The position numbers and the translations under genes are program-made. DNA of 64,000 nucleotides, from NCBI GenBank assembly GCA_903905455.1, contig CAIVGN010000097.1:1-64000 (forward strand), in the 5' to 3' direction. Shown here in pieces: positions 8,593 to 16,875 of this stretch. Positions within the stretch are counted from its first letter, which is position 1, and every line of letters starts with the position of its first letter. The notes under the pieces are model-generated. The model had not been told where the DNA came from, searched no databases, and worked only from the letters and a program-made list of their open reading frames with translations. Origin of the DNA: an uncultured Archangium sp. (GTDB taxonomy: Bacteria; Myxococcota; Myxococcia; Myxococcales; Myxococcaceae).

Positions 8593-8729
8593 GAAGGTGG
8601 TCTCCCCCGCGGCCGCGTCTCGTCACGGCCACCCCACCAGTAATGCAGCGTGATCGCGGAACAAGCGGTGTGGCGGAATGGTGGCCGCCGGGTCAGGCAG
8701 GTGGCCGGCGCTCGCGCAGCAACGAAAAG

Positions 8730-8766
8730 GTCGCGGCGGAGGCGAATCAATCGCCTCCGCCGCGAC
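8730..8766 (-). terminator. Perfect 16-bp hairpin followed by TTTT on the minus strand
   Basis: Bases 8730-8745 are the exact reverse complement of 8751-8766, with a 5-base loop at 8746-8750. On the minus strand the stem is followed by C then TTTT, the form of an intrinsic terminator. It would stop transcripts coming from the small minus-strand gene at 8868-9029 or from the glycosidase gene beyond, before they enter the amrB operon. Confidence 0.65.
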
Positions 8767-8867
8767 GGAACCAGGTCTCCCCGCGGAGCCATGGGGCGAA
8801 GACGTGCTTCGCCAGTTCGATGGAGACGCGCGGGCCGGTGAGGGGCCACGCGTCGGTCAGGCGAGGC

Positions 8868-9029
8868 TCAACGCGCGTCGCCGTCGTGGTCCGCGTCGCC
8901 GCCGGCCCCGCGCGAGATGGTGACCTTGTCGGTCGGGACGTCGGCGACGGGCGCCTTCGGTGCGGCGGGTGCTGCAGGGCGGGGCGACGGGGAGATGGAC
9001 GGGGTGCTGCCGACGGGACCGACGCTCAT
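8868..9029 (-). CDS. Small Pro/Ala-rich hypothetical protein (53 residues)
   Basis: The ATG at 9029 is preceded by GGAG 5 bases upstream on the minus strand, and the frame ends in TGA at 8868-8870. The product is Ser/Pro/Ala-rich in its first half. Its second half carries VPTDKVTISRGAGGDADHD, resembling short proteins common in myxobacterial genomes that end in Asp/His/Gly-rich tails. It lies between the exoprotein gene (stop at 9139) and the hairpin terminator, which would close its transcript. No function is known. The ribosome site and the terminator support it as a real gene, but it is short. Confidence 0.45.
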   Translation of the reverse strand: MSVGPVGSTPSISPSPRPAAPAAPKAPVADVPTDKVTISRGAGGDADHDGDAR

Positions 9030-9138
9030 GACTGCTCCATTTCGCAGGCCGGAGAGATTCCGAACCTGACCTTGGGGTTGCAGTCAGTCGTCGGCACGCC
9101 CTTGAAGTTCCTGAAGAAACTGAGGCAACTGACCCCTC

Positions 9139-11166
9139 TCAGCGGGGGCGTGGGGCGCGACGGCGGCGTTGCGCCCCAAGGAGCACGCACAGCAGCGAGA
9201 AAGACCCCGGCGCGCTGCTCGACGAGGAGCAACCGCGCGCCCGTGCGCTGACGTCCGGAGCGCCCCCGTCTGCGTCAGCGGTCCCCGCGTCGCTCGGGGC
9301 CTGGCAATCGGTGCAGGGTGCCCCGCTGTCGCTCGGGTCGCAGTCGGAGGCGCAGCTCTCGACGGTCTCGGTGCCGCCGCAGGTGCCGTCGCCGCAGGTG
9401 CCGCAGCTGCCACAGTCGGCGCCGCACGACGCGCAGTCCTCGGCGCCGTCGCACACGCCGTCTCCGCAGCAGGCCCCGCAGTCGGCGGCGCAGGTGTCAC
9501 ACGCCTCGCTGCCGGTGCAGGCCCCGTCGCCACAGGTGGGGCAGGCGCCGCAGTCGGCCGCGCAGGTGCCGCAGGCCTCGGTCTCGTCGCACACGCCGTT
9601 GCCGCAGCACGCGCCGCAGTCTCCCGCGCAGGTCTCGCAGGTCTCGGCGCCGTTGCAGGTGCCGTCGCCGCAGGTGGGGCAGGGGCCGCAGTCTCCCGCG
9701 CAGGTGGTGCAGGTCTCGGTGCCATTGCAGGTGCCGTCACCGCACGCGGGGCCCGCGGGCACGAGGCGGACCGCGTCGGCGGTGATGCGGCTCCCGGCGG
9801 GCACGGTGATCGTGGGGTGGTTGTCGAAGAGGCGCACGAACTGGTCTCCGCCCGCGGCGAAGTGGAAGGTACCCAGGGTGTGCCAGCCGGTGCCCGTCGA
9901 CTGGTTCACCGTCACCGGGTGGCTCACGCCGTTGGCGAAGATCTCGTAGCGGGTGCTGGCGAACTTCGCGTACGCGGCGTCGACCGAGAACTCGACGCGG
10001 TAGTCACCGGCGGCGGCCAGCTCGAGCCGCCACCACGCCCAGTTGTCAGCGCGGGGGCCGGTGAAGGCGTTGGTCCACACGAGGTTGCCGCCTTGTCCTG
10101 CGGCCGCGCTGCGCCACGTGGCGGCCGGGCCGAAGCTCCGGAAGCAGGCGCCGGTGTTGTCCAGCGTGCCGCCCGTCGCGGGGAGCACCTGGCACGCGGC
10201 GGAGCTCGAGCAGTGCCCGGGCCGTGCCGGCTTGCCGCTGGAGGTGCCGGCGAAGACGCCCCAGTGGTTGAGCACCGAACGCAGGCCGGTGCCGTTGTTG
10301 TTGCCGTTGTAGTCGTTGAGGTACCCGGTGCCCTGCTTCCACAGCTGCGACGAGCCGCCACCGTCGAGGTTGAAGGCCTGCCACGCGCCGAGCTTGTGGA
10401 TCGTCTCGGCGAGCTCGGTGCCGTACATGCCGGCCGACGTGGTGGTGCGGCCGTCGACCACGAGGAGGATCATCGTGCGGCGATCAGCGGTCAGGCCCAT
10501 GGCCGTGCGCGGGTGGCGCGCCCGCATGTCGGAGCGATCGGGGAAACACGTCGTCGCCGTGGGGCTGGTGCAGGTGGCGCGCACGCCCTCGGTGACCAGC
10601 TCGGGGAACCCGCTGACCAGCGCGAGCGCATCGGGCGGGAAAGTGGCCGTCACGGTGCCCGGCTTCCAGCCTCCGAGCGTCCGGGTGCCGGGGTTCGCCT
10701 TCACCTGCCTGGTGTGGCTGAACTCGACGCCGTCGTAGCCGAAGGAAAACCAGCCCGCGTCCTTGTAGTACCACTCGGTCGCGTACGCGGGATCGAAGCC
10801 CGTGGCGGTCGAGGGCCACGGCACGCCGTCACCCACGGACTGGCCGTAGACGCGGGTGGGGCTCGCCTTGAAGAAGTCACCGTTGGTGGCGAGCTGCGCG
10901 CCCTGGCCCTGCGCCCAGGTGCCCGCGGGGGTGAAGCCGCTCGAGTACTTCGTGGCGTCGACGTGAATGCCGGCCGCGCAGAGGTCGACGAAGACGGCCC
11001 ACGCGTTGGCCGAGGGGCTGGCGGTCCGGTACTTGCGAAGGGTGACGCCGGGCCACGGGGTCGTCTCCGAGACCTTGGTGAGGGTCACCGCGCCGGCGGG
11101 AAGGGCCGCGACGAGACTGATCGCGAGCAGCAGGGCAGGGCAGGCCGAGACGAGCTTCGAAGGCAT
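9139..11166 (-). CDS. Secreted phosphodiester glycosidase-like protein with Cys-rich repeats and MYXO-CTERM-like tail
   Basis: 675 residues. A signal peptide (1-26) is followed by a domain of about 300 residues resembling the phosphodiester glycosidase (NAGPA, DUF2233) family: LATNGDFF, GLTADRRTMILLVVDGR and AFNLDGGGSSQLW are its typical motifs. Next comes a beta domain (about 320-465) like the golvesin/xanthan-lyase C-terminal module (WAWWRLEL, ADAVRLV). Six Cys-rich repeats of about 23 residues (CGDGTCNGxETC type) cover about 470-608. The C-terminus (RGCSSSS, a hydrophobic stretch, RRRR) matches the MYXO-CTERM sorting signal, processed by a myxosortase at the Cys. It is expected at the cell surface or released. 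The substrate is unknown; NAGPA family members cleave sugar-phosphodiesters. Confidence 0.85.
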   Translation of the reverse strand: MPSKLVSACPALLLAISLVAALPAGAVTLTKVSETTPWPGVTLRKYRTASPSANAWAVFVDLCAAGIHVDATKYSSGFTPAGTWAQGQGAQLATNGDFFKASPTRVYGQSVGDGVPWPSTATGFDPAYATEWYYKDAGWFSFGYDGVEFSHTRQVKANPGTRTLGGWKPGTVTATFPPDALALVSGFPELVTEGVRATCTSPTATTCFPDRSDMRARHPRTAMGLTADRRTMILLVVDGRTTTSAGMYGTELAETIHKLGAWQAFNLDGGGSSQLWKQGTGYLNDYNGNNNGTGLRSVLNHWGVFAGTSSGKPARPGHCSSSAACQVLPATGGTLDNTGACFRSFGPAATWRSAAAGQGGNLVWTNAFTGPRADNWAWWRLELAAAGDYRVEFSVDAAYAKFASTRYEIFANGVSHPVTVNQSTGTGWHTLGTFHFAAGGDQFVRLFDNHPTITVPAGSRITADAVRLVPAGPACGDGTCNGTETCTTCAGDCGPCPTCGDGTCNGAETCETCAGDCGACCGNGVCDETEACGTCAADCGACPTCGDGACTGSEACDTCAADCGACCGDGVCDGAEDCASCGADCGSCGTCGDGTCGGTETVESCASDCDPSDSGAPCTDCQAPSDAGTADADGGAPDVSARARGCSSSSSAPGSFSLLCVLLGAQRRRRAPRPR
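9340..9760 (-). repeat. Coding tandem repeat of about 69 bp (six Cys-rich units)
   Basis: Within the exoprotein gene, six consecutive units of about 22-24 codons each carry the pattern CGxGxCxxxExCxxCxxDCGxC. The units differ in detail, so this is an old, diverged tandem array and not a recent expansion. The conserved cysteine spacing argues for one small disulfide- or metal-held fold per unit, acting as a stalk between the enzyme domains and the sorting tail. Confidence 0.75.
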
Positions 11167-11247
11167 GAGGTGGAGCGTCGCATGGGCGGCGGGGCCCCGT
11201 CGCGAGGGTCGCTCAGGCCGTCGCGCCGGCGTGACAGGGGCGACGGC

Positions 11248-12315
11248 TCACATCGCGGGTGCGGCGTTGATCAACACCGCCAGCCTCGCCACCACCTCGT
11301 CGAGCGTCGCGGTCTGCTTCTGCAGTTCGGTCGCCGCGGCGGCGCTCTGCTCGGCCATCGCCGCGTTGCCCTGGGTGATGCTCTCCACGGAGGTCACCGC
11401 CTGGTTGACCTGCTCGATGCCGGTGGCCTGTTGGCTCGAGTCGACGGCCACCTGCGCCGAGAGTGATTCGACCGAGCGGGCCTTTTCCACGATGGCCTCG
11501 AGCCCCCGCGAGACGCGGTCGCCCAGGGCCCGGGCTTCCTTCGTGCGCGCGGTCGCGGTGGCGATCTTCTCTTCTGATTCCTTCGCGGCGTCGGCCGCCT
11601 GGTGGGCCAGCGAGCGGACCTCTTCGGCGACCACCGCGAAGCCCGCGCCCGCTTCTCCCGCGCGCGCCGCTTCGACCGCGGCGTTGAGCGCGAGGAGGTT
11701 GGTCTGGAAGGCGATGGTGTCGATGGTCTTCACGATGCGGCTCACGTCTTCCGAGGCGGCGCTCATCGCGGTCAGCGCGTGGCCGAGCGCCTCCATGTCG
11801 GTCGCGCCGGCGTCGGCGGCTTCCCGGGTCTGCCGCGCGAGCTGGTTGGCCTGCTGGACCCGCGCCGTGGTCTGGCCGGCCATGGCGGAGATCTGGTTCA
11901 TCGCCGCCGCGGTCTCCTCGAGCGAGGCGCTCTGCCTGGTCGCGCCGTTGGCGAGGCTGGTGCTCGCCTCGGCTACCTGGTGGGTGGAACTCTGGCTCTG
12001 GTGGGAGATCTCGTTGAGCTCTTCCGAGGCCTGCTTCAGGGAGATACCGAGGGACCGGCCGATCCACACCAGGTTCACCACGCACACGCCCATGGCGAGC
12101 GGCACGAGGGTGAACGACGCGACGAGGTTGGGAATCCCGCCGAGCTGGCCCCAGACCAGGCCGGTCGCCACCAGCGCCGTGAGCCCGGGCACCAGCTTCA
12201 TGAAGAGGACCTCCGAGAGGCCTCGCCCCTGGATCGCCCGAATCGCCCACACGATGGGCCACACCGCACCCGCGGCAATCACGGCCACCAGCACCACCTG
12301 CAGTCCCAGATTCAT
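11248..12315 (-). CDS. Methyl-accepting chemotaxis protein without periplasmic sensor domain
   Basis: 355 residues. Three hydrophobic segments (about 5-28, 40-60, 63-88) with very short loops form the N-terminal third, so no ligand-binding domain and no clear HAMP domain are present. The cytoplasmic signalling hairpin follows; its tip is at about 203-237 and contains [21 protein letters not shown], the most conserved MCP region, with flanking Glu/Gln-rich methylation helices. It would control a CheA/CheW complex in response to membrane or internal cues. No che genes are nearby, so it must couple to a pathway elsewhere. Confidence 0.92.
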   Translation of the reverse strand: MNLGLQVVLVAVIAAGAVWPIVWAIRAIQGRGLSEVLFMKLVPGLTALVATGLVWGQLGGIPNLVASFTLVPLAMGVCVVNLVWIGRSLGISLKQASEELNEISHQSQSSTHQVAEASTSLANGATRQSASLEETAAAMNQISAMAGQTTARVQQANQLARQTREAADAGATDMEALGHALTAMSAASEDVSRIVKTIDTIAFQTNLLALNAAVEAARAGEAGAGFAVVAEEVRSLAHQAADAAKESEEKIATATARTKEARALGDRVSRGLEAIVEKARSVESLSAQVAVDSSQQATGIEQVNQAVTSVESITQGNAAMAEQSAAAATELQKQTATLDEVVARLAVLINAAPAM

Positions 12316-12558
12316 GGTCGCCTGTCCCCTTCGACCCCCCTGTGCAAGCGATGCGCCCCGAGGTGTGGCGCGCGGTTGCGAGGCCTTAGCCGCGCGTCAG
12401 TGGTGTCGAGCTTCCCGGGATCGATGTGCGCCTGACCCACGGCCGGGCGCAGGTCAGCGGAACTCCGACGGGCTAGAACGCTCGCATGCGCGATCAGCCC
12501 TGGCGTCGAGAGAGCCCCACGACGCCGAGGCCTGGCGGGTGACGCCGGGGAAGAAGCC

Positions 12559-12882
12559 GAGCCCTGCCCGGTGCTCTACGTGAGCTTCCCCTCGCTCAAG
12601 GACCCCGCGCTCGCCGCCCGCGCCGACGCGAAGCACACTGCCGAGGTGGTGACCTTCGTGCGCTACGCCGACTTCGAGGCCCTCAAGCACGACATGGAAC
12701 GGGTGCTCCTGCGGCAGCTCCTGGCCCGGCTGCCGAAGCTCGCCCCCCTGTTCGACTTCGTGGAGCTCTCGACGCCGCTGTCGACGGAGCACTTCGTGCG
12801 GCCGGCCCAGGGGTCCATCTACGGCCTCGAGCCCACCCCCACGCGCTTCGCCAACCGCGCGCTGCGTCCCCGGTCGATGTAG
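12559..12882 (+). pseudogene. 3' remnant of a carotenoid desaturase/isomerase-type FAD oxidoreductase
   Basis: From a GTG at 12571, 103 residues (MLYVSFPSLKDPAL to RPRSM) match the C-terminal end of phytoene-dehydrogenase/CrtISO-like FAD oxidoreductases, including KHTAEVVTFV, LFDFVELSTPLSTEHF and GSIYGLEPTP. The full proteins have about 500 residues and begin with a dinucleotide-binding Gly motif, which is absent here. Upstream of about 12559 the reading frame no longer resembles the family. The piece is therefore a truncated leftover with no cofactor domain. A short functional protein cannot be excluded but is unlikely. Confidence 0.7.
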
Positions 12883-13094
12883 GCAGGTTCGTCGCCAAAC
12901 ACGCCCGCCCCTCGACTTCGGCTGCCTGATGTCACCGAAATCAGGGAGCCGATCGGCCGCCACGCTGCACTTCTGACGCGCCTCTCCGGGCCGACGCAGC
13001 TTCTGCGCAAGTTCGCTTGATTCCCCCGAATGCAAAGGGGTTGGCGACGCCCTTGCACAGAGGCGCGCGCAGCGACCACCCCGGAGGTTGTTTC
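12883..13094. promoter_or_regulatory. Gap before the CBS-kor-nuo gene run; inverted repeat
   Basis: This 212-base gap should carry the promoter of the long plus-strand series that starts with the CBS gene. It contains an inverted repeat, CCTGAT (12925-12930) and ATCAGG (12940-12945) with 9 bases between, of operator size. GGAGG at 13083-13087 serves the CBS start. I cannot identify convincing -35/-10 boxes. Confidence 0.3.
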
Positions 13095-13598
13095 ATGAGC
13101 AGCACACGGCGGGCACAACCGAGCCCGAAGACGCGAAAAGTGTCCCCGAAGAAGACGGGCTCGATGGCGGTTGGCGTCGCCTCGATCATGACGAAGCGCG
13201 TCCAGTCGGTGCGGCCGGACACGAGCCTCGAGATGGCGATGGAGTTGCTCATGTCCCGGGACATCAGCCACCTGCCGGTCATCGAAGACGGCCTGCTGGT
13301 CGGCGTGCTGTCGAAGACCGACCTGGTGCGCGAGCGCATGCTCAACGGCTCGAACTCGACGCGCGACGTGGGCATGGCCGGCTTCCACGAAGACGAAGAG
13401 GGGCTGCGCACCGTCTCGGACATCATGAGCACCAAGGTGCGCCAGGTGAGCGTCGAGAGCACGATCGCCGAGGCGGCCATCGCCATGACGAAGTTCCGCA
13501 TTCACGGCCTGCCGGTGGTCAACGAGCGCGGCGGCGTGGCGGGCTTCGTGTCCACGCTCGACATCGTGCGGTGGGTAGCCCAGTCCTCAGGCAGTTGA
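13095..13598 (+). CDS. CBS-domain-pair protein
   Basis: 167 residues from the ATG at 13095, with GGAGG 7 bases before it. A basic, Ser/Thr-rich N-terminus (1-25) precedes two CBS domains (about 30-80 and 107-160). Each opens with the usual IMTKRVQSVRPDTSLEMA or IMSTKVRQVSVESTIAEA and contains SHLPVIEDGLLVGVLSKTDL or HGLPVVNERGG. Stand-alone CBS pairs bind adenosine ligands (AMP, ATP, NADH, SAM) and regulate partner enzymes. It lies 63 bases ahead of korA in the same direction, so it may sense energy state for the oxidoreductase/complex I genes; that is inference from position. Confidence 0.88.
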   Translation: MSSTRRAQPSPKTRKVSPKKTGSMAVGVASIMTKRVQSVRPDTSLEMAMELLMSRDISHLPVIEDGLLVGVLSKTDLVRERMLNGSNSTRDVGMAGFHEDEEGLRTVSDIMSTKVRQVSVESTIAEAAIAMTKFRIHGLPVVNERGGVAGFVSTLDIVRWVAQSSGS

Positions 13599-13661
13599 AC
13601 AACAGACCTTCGACCCGCGCGCCTCGACCAGGTGCGCTTGCGAAACGGGAGTAACTCCTCA

Positions 13662-15452
13662 ATGGTGACAGACATCGTGATTGGCATGGCCGGCTCCGGC
13701 GGAGACGGCATCGTGAGCGCGGGTGACTCGCTCGTGTCGGCGGCGGCCCGGGAAGGGTTCCACGCCGTGATGACCAAGAGCTTCGGCCCCCAGATTCGGG
13801 GTGGCGAGTCTTCGTGTCGCGTGCGGCTCTCGACCGAGCGGCTGCACAACCCCGGTGGCGCGCTCGACGTGGCCGTGGCCCTCAACTGGGACGACTTCCT
13901 CAAGTTCGGCGCCGAGCTCAAGGTGGATGGCCACACCATCGTGGTCTACGACAGCAAGACCGGCATCGCGCCCGACAAGCTCCCGCTCGTGGGCGTCATG
14001 CCCGCCGAGGTGTTCTCGGTGCCGCTGACCGACCTGACCAAGTCCTCCGCCGGGACCGAGAAGGCCAAGACCAGCGTGGTCCTGGGTCTCCTCTCGGGGT
14101 GGATCGGCCTGTCGCGCGAGGTGCTGCTCGCGGGCCTCAAGCGCAAGTTCGGCAAGAAGGGCGAAGAGTTGCTCGCGGCCAACGAGCGCGCCTTCGAGGC
14201 GGGCTTCACCTACGCGGCCGAGCACCCCATGAAGAAGCCGCTGCTCATGCAGCAGCCGCTGACCAAGGGCATGGGCAAGCTGCTGACCGACGGCAACGAC
14301 ATCACCGCCGCGGCCGCGCTGTTCTCGGGCTGCCAGTTCTTCGGCGGCTACCCCATCACCCCGTCCACCGAGGTGATGCAGTTGCTGGGTCGCGAGATCT
14401 GGAAGTACGGCGGCGCGATGGTGCAGGCCGAAGACGAGATCGCGGGCATCGGCATGACCGTCGGCGCCTCGTTCGCCGGCAAGAAGGCGATGACGGCCAC
14501 CTCGGGCCCCGGCATGGACCTCAAGACCGAGGTGCTGGGCCTGGCGTCGATCGCCGAGCTGCCCCTGGTGCTGCTCAACGTGATGCGCGGCGGGCCTTCC
14601 ACGGGCCTGCCCACCAAGCCCGAGCAGAGCGACCTCTTCCAGGCGTGCTTCTCGGCGCACGGTGACGTGCTGCGCCCGGTGCTCGCCCCGACCTGCGTCG
14701 CCGACTCGTTCGACGTGACCGTCGAGGCCTTCAACCTCGCCGAGCACTACCAGACGCCGGTGATCATCCTCTCGGACCAGGAGATCGCCCAGCGCAAGGA
14801 GACCGTCGACCCCATCGACGCCTCGAAGTACACGGTGCTCGAGCGGCGCAAGCCCACCGAGTCGGAGCTGCAGAAGTACGCGCGCTTCGCCCCCACCGAG
14901 ACCGGCATCAGCCCCATCAGCAACCCGGGCATGCAGGGCGGCGCCTACCTGGCGTCGGGCATCGAGCACAACGAGCTGGGCGCCCCGTCGGCCAGCGGCG
15001 CGGTGCACTCGCGCATGAACGAAAAGCGTTTCCGCAAGTTCGCCACGCTGCACCAGCGCCGCGACCTGGTTCGCGTCGAGGGTGACCCCGAGGCGCCGCT
15101 GGCGTTGATCGCCTGGGGCTCCATCGCCGGGGTGTGCCGCGAGGCGTTGGGCAAGGCGAAGGCCGAGGGCCTGCCGGTGAAGCTGCTGGTGCCCACGCTG
15201 GTGTACCCGTTCGTCGAAGACGTGTGGCGCGAGTTCCTGATGTCGGTGAAGGCAGGCCTCGTCGTCGAGCAGTCGTACCAGGGGCAGCTGTACCGCATGA
15301 TGCGCATGTTCCTCGACGTGCCCCCGGGCATCTCGTCGTTCGCGCGCAGCGGCGCCAACCCCTTCCAACCGGTCGAGGTGCTCGCGCGCCTCAAAGAGCT
15401 GAGCTTCTCGTTGCAGGGCCGCGTCTCTGAGACGCAGCGGAGGGACGCGTAA
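13662..15452 (+). CDS. korA: 2-oxoacid:acceptor oxidoreductase, fused gamma-alpha subunit
   Basis: 596 residues. The ATG at 13662 is chosen because the family starts directly with the IVIGMAGSGGDGI motif. Residues 1-185 form the gamma domain (GGDGIVSAG, KSFGPQIRGGESSCRVRLS); about 205-596 form the alpha domain (GCQFFGGYPITPSTEVM and GGPSTGLPTKPEQSDLF). With the beta subunit it oxidises a 2-oxoacid, most likely 2-oxoglutarate, and CoA to acyl-CoA and CO2, reducing ferredoxin. The pyrimidine ring site of thiamine diphosphate is on the alpha domain. No iron-sulfur delta domain is present, so the cluster is in the beta subunit. The stop overlaps the korB start (TAATG). Confidence 0.93.
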   Translation: MVTDIVIGMAGSGGDGIVSAGDSLVSAAAREGFHAVMTKSFGPQIRGGESSCRVRLSTERLHNPGGALDVAVALNWDDFLKFGAELKVDGHTIVVYDSKTGIAPDKLPLVGVMPAEVFSVPLTDLTKSSAGTEKAKTSVVLGLLSGWIGLSREVLLAGLKRKFGKKGEELLAANERAFEAGFTYAAEHPMKKPLLMQQPLTKGMGKLLTDGNDITAAAALFSGCQFFGGYPITPSTEVMQLLGREIWKYGGAMVQAEDEIAGIGMTVGASFAGKKAMTATSGPGMDLKTEVLGLASIAELPLVLLNVMRGGPSTGLPTKPEQSDLFQACFSAHGDVLRPVLAPTCVADSFDVTVEAFNLAEHYQTPVIILSDQEIAQRKETVDPIDASKYTVLERRKPTESELQKYARFAPTETGISPISNPGMQGGAYLASGIEHNELGAPSASGAVHSRMNEKRFRKFATLHQRRDLVRVEGDPEAPLALIAWGSIAGVCREALGKAKAEGLPVKLLVPTLVYPFVEDVWREFLMSVKAGLVVEQSYQGQLYRMMRMFLDVPPGISSFARSGANPFQPVEVLARLKELSFSLQGRVSETQRRDA

Positions 15453-16318
15453 TGACGACTCTTTCTCCCAACGTCTTCAAGAGTGAGTTGAAGCCCATCT
15501 GGTGCCCGGGCTGCGGTGACTACGGCGTGGTGCAGGCGCTCTACCGGGCGCTCTCGGCCATCGGCCGGCCCCCGCACGAGGTGGCGTTCATTTCGGGCAT
15601 CGGCTGCTCGTCGCGCATTCCCGGCTACTCCACGGCCTACGGCTTCAACACCGTGCACGGCCGCGCGTTGCCGGTGGCGCAGGGCGTGAAGATGGCCAAC
15701 CCCGACCTGCTGGTGCTGGTGGCCGGCGGCGACGGTGACGGCTTCTCCATCGGCGGTGGGCACGTGCCCCACGCCATCCGCCGCAACATGGATCTCACCT
15801 ACCTGGTGATGGACAACCAGGTGTACGGGCTCACCAAGGGCCAGCTCTCGCCGACCTCGCCGCGGGGCCTCGAGACGGTGACCTCGGTCTACGGCAGCTT
15901 CGAGCAGCCCATCAACCCGCTGCTGACCGTGCTCTCGGCGGGCGCGGGCTTCGTGGCGCAGGGCACGCCGGCCGACATGCCGGGCCTGGCGACGCTGGTC
16001 GAAGAGGCCATCCGTTACCCGGGCTTCGCGTTCATCAACGTGCAGTCGCCCTGCGTGACCTACGGCGAAGACGACCAGCAGTTGCGCGCCCACAAGACGC
16101 GCATGAAGTCGCTGGACAGCGTGGGCCACGACCCGAGCAACTTCATGCAGGCCCTCGAGAAGTCGACGCAGTACGGCACCGAGCTGTACACCGGCGTCTT
16201 CTACCGAAACCCCAATCCCCCGAAGAGCTACGACGTGTTGGTGCGCGAACGGCAGGAAACGCTGAAGCCGGCCGCCGTCCCCCGCGAGCGCATGCTCGAC
16301 ATGTTCCTGCAGAAGTGA
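15452..16318 (+). CDS. korB: 2-oxoacid:ferredoxin oxidoreductase beta subunit
   Basis: 288 residues. IWCPGCGDYGVVQAL (about 14-28) provides two of the cluster cysteines, and GIGCSSRIPGY a third. GGDGDGFSIGGGH followed by NQVYGLTKGQLSPTS is the thiamine-diphosphate/Mg site. A fourth Cys lies in QSPCVTYGED (about 196). The enzyme carries one [4Fe-4S] cluster that passes electrons to ferredoxin. It is translationally coupled to korA and is followed after 14 bases by a ferritin-like gene, then by nuoA. The substrate (2-oxoglutarate or pyruvate) cannot be fixed from sequence alone; the two-gene, gamma-alpha plus beta form is typical of KorAB. Confidence 0.92.
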   Translation: MTTLSPNVFKSELKPIWCPGCGDYGVVQALYRALSAIGRPPHEVAFISGIGCSSRIPGYSTAYGFNTVHGRALPVAQGVKMANPDLLVLVAGGDGDGFSIGGGHVPHAIRRNMDLTYLVMDNQVYGLTKGQLSPTSPRGLETVTSVYGSFEQPINPLLTVLSAGAGFVAQGTPADMPGLATLVEEAIRYPGFAFINVQSPCVTYGEDDQQLRAHKTRMKSLDSVGHDPSNFMQALEKSTQYGTELYTGVFYRNPNPPKSYDVLVRERQETLKPAAVPRERMLDMFLQK

Positions 16319-16332
16319 TCGGAGACACGACG

Positions 16333-16854
16333 ATGGCAACCAAGGGAATCGACTTCGCCAAGCTGAACCTGCGCGACGCGTTGGACCTCGCGGTGTTGAT
16401 CGAAGAAGAGGCGCGCGACCGCTACGAGGAACTGGCCGAGCAGCTGGAGGTGCACCACACCCCGGCGGCGGCGGTGTTCTTCCGCAAGATGGTGCGGGTC
16501 GAGGAGATTCACCGCAGCGAGCTGGAGAAGCGCCGCGAGCAACTCTTCGGCAAGTCGCCGGTGATGGTCAGCCGGGCGGCGATCTTCGACATCGAGGCGC
16601 CGGAGTACGACGTGGTGCGCGCGTCGATGACGCCCTTCGAGGCGCTCGAGGCGGCGATGAAGAGCGAGGTGAAGGCCCACGACTTCTTCGCCGCCGTGGT
16701 GCCGCGGGTCAGCGACCCCGAGGTGAAGAAGCTCTTCGAAGAGCTGCGGCTGGAAGAGGTCGAGCACCAGCAGTGGCTGAAGGTCGAGATGCAGAAGACG
16801 CCGGCGGTGAAGGACGTCCCCGGCGACCAGTCCGACGGCCCCAACGAGCAGTGA
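16333..16854 (+). CDS. Ferritin-like di-iron protein (rubrerythrin type without rubredoxin domain)
   Basis: 173 residues from the ATG at 16333. It is a four-helix bundle. The diiron ligand pattern is visible as EEEARDRYEEL (about 26-36), VRVEEIHRSELE (about 56-67), MKSEVKAHDFF and LRLEEVEHQQWLK (about 135-147), each with Glu/ExxH-type ligands. The usual C-terminal rubredoxin CxxC pairs are missing; the tail is short and acidic. Rubrerythrins reduce peroxide or handle iron and protect oxygen-sensitive iron-sulfur enzymes. Its place between korB (14 bases) and nuoA (21 bases) suggests it guards the KorAB/ferredoxin branch. Confidence 0.85.
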   Translation: MATKGIDFAKLNLRDALDLAVLIEEEARDRYEELAEQLEVHHTPAAAVFFRKMVRVEEIHRSELEKRREQLFGKSPVMVSRAAIFDIEAPEYDVVRASMTPFEALEAAMKSEVKAHDFFAAVVPRVSDPEVKKLFEELRLEEVEHQQWLKVEMQKTPAVKDVPGDQSDGPNEQ

Positions 16855-16875
16855 GCTTCACCCCCGGAGTGTTCC

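Noticed and set aside
8643-9251. Plus-strand open frame between amrB and the exoprotein gene
   Set aside because: Arg/Gly/Ala-rich without motifs, and it crosses the perfect hairpin; the minus strand holds the better-supported small gene.
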